Shown here in pieces: positions 32,666 through 32,914 of a stretch of 32,914 bases of DNA. The notes under the pieces were generated by a model. The model saw nothing but the letters and a program-made list of their open reading frames with translations. It was not told the DNA's origin and searched no databases. The position numbers were made by a program, and so were the translations under genes. The stretch is from positions 1 to 32,914 of the forward strand of contig JAISOH010000090.1 of the NCBI GenBank assembly GCA_031275825.1. The letters are read 5' to 3'. Positions within the stretch are counted from its first letter, which is position 1. Each line of letters opens with the position of its first letter. The DNA comes from Prevotellaceae bacterium. GTDB taxonomy: Bacteria; Bacteroidota; Bacteroidia; Bacteroidales; UBA932.

Positions 32666-32914
32666 ATGAAAAAAATTTTATTAATTACGCTGGTTGCCTT
32701 ACTGTGTACGGCAACAGCAAACGCTCAAATTGCCAAAGGAACAACTATTTCTCTTGCCAAAATTACAGGACTTGATTTCAGCTATTCATCTTTGGATGAC
32801 CAAAGTTTAACTCAGTTTGGATTAGAAGGCGCTGTCGGCTATTTTGTTATTGACAATTTGGCATTAGTGGGACAAGCTGGTTTTGCATACAGTAAATATA
32901 AAGGTTCTGATGCT
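32666..32914 (+). CDS. Outer-membrane beta-barrel protein, partial
   Basis: The first 83 residues of a gene cut by the window end. A signal peptide (MKKILLITLVALLCTATANA) is cut before QIAKG. The mature part begins with alternating aromatic and polar strands (ISLAKITGLDFSYSSLDDQS, FGLEGAVGYFVIDNLALVGQ, AGFAYSKYKG), the pattern of the OMP_b-brl/porin-like family in Bacteroidota. FVIDNLALVGQAGF is a strand-turn-strand motif typical of small barrels. Its function and length are unknown. Its promoter is bracketed by two dyad sites. Confidence 0.85.
   Translation, partial: MKKILLITLVALLCTATANAQIAKGTTISLAKITGLDFSYSSLDDQSLTQFGLEGAVGYFVIDNLALVGQAGFAYSKYKGSDA

Noticed and set aside
1-32914. CRISPR arrays, tRNA and rRNA genes, transposases
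   Set aside because: No regularly spaced repeats, no tRNA cloverleaf or rRNA segments and no transposase or integrase frames were found by eye; a small tRNA could still be missed.

Overview
The window reads as a chromosomal segment of an AT-rich member of the Bacteroidota, most likely order Bacteroidales. No 16S or other marker was available, so the placement rests on several clues: repeated Bacteroidota-type promoters (TTTG, about 19 bp, then TAnnTTTG), absence of regular Shine-Dalgarno sites, lipoproteins with short lipoboxes, DUF3109 and YfhO family proteins, and CDP-sugar genes in a surface polysaccharide locus. No rRNA, tRNA, CRISPR array, transposase or integrase was seen.

Left part (1-6683, + strand): a possible tail of an upstream gene, then gpmI (glycolysis), a DUF3109 Cys-rich protein, an acidic protein built from a duplicated module, ugd (UDP-glucuronate), a serine beta-lactamase-like lipoprotein and a membrane-anchored family 2 glycosyltransferase. 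A DUF4160-DUF2442 pair follows (6700-7212). Beyond it lies a short, diverged copy of the 3' end of that glycosyltransferase gene.

Middle (7213-10468): an excellent promoter drives a long rod-shaped RNA that I call a 6S-like RNA. It is followed by three genes for exported proteins (a secreted protein, a lipoprotein, and an OmpA-domain lipoprotein), then about 500 bp of non-coding DNA holding a MITE-like palindromic repeat and a 16-bp stem-loop.

Surface polysaccharide locus (10469-22032, + strand): rfbF, rfbG and an RmlC-like epimerase, which make a CDP-6-deoxyhexose intermediate; a second promoter; an NAD-dependent epimerase/reductase; a Wzx-type flippase; an FkbM methyltransferase; a class I methyltransferase; three GT2 glycosyltransferases; a GT32 glycosyltransferase; and an interrupting YhcG-type PDDEXK gene. 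The YhcG gene lacks the usual N-terminal domain, and its first 18 codons look like the deleted head of a GT32 gene. No Wzy polymerase, initiating transferase or ligase is visible.

Right part (32216 down to 22027, - strand): a probable operon dut, TPR lipoprotein, EnvC-like M23 protein, ybeY, mnmG, uvrC, then yfhO. Two parS-like sites lie between mnmG and uvrC. The window ends with the start of an outer-membrane beta-barrel gene on the + strand, whose promoter lies between two near-identical dyad sites.

The least explained features are the rod RNA with its competing 5' arm, the two accessory genes or cassettes that each sit between an intact glycosyltransferase gene and a decayed copy of that gene's end, the parS pair, and the paired dyads at the right edge.
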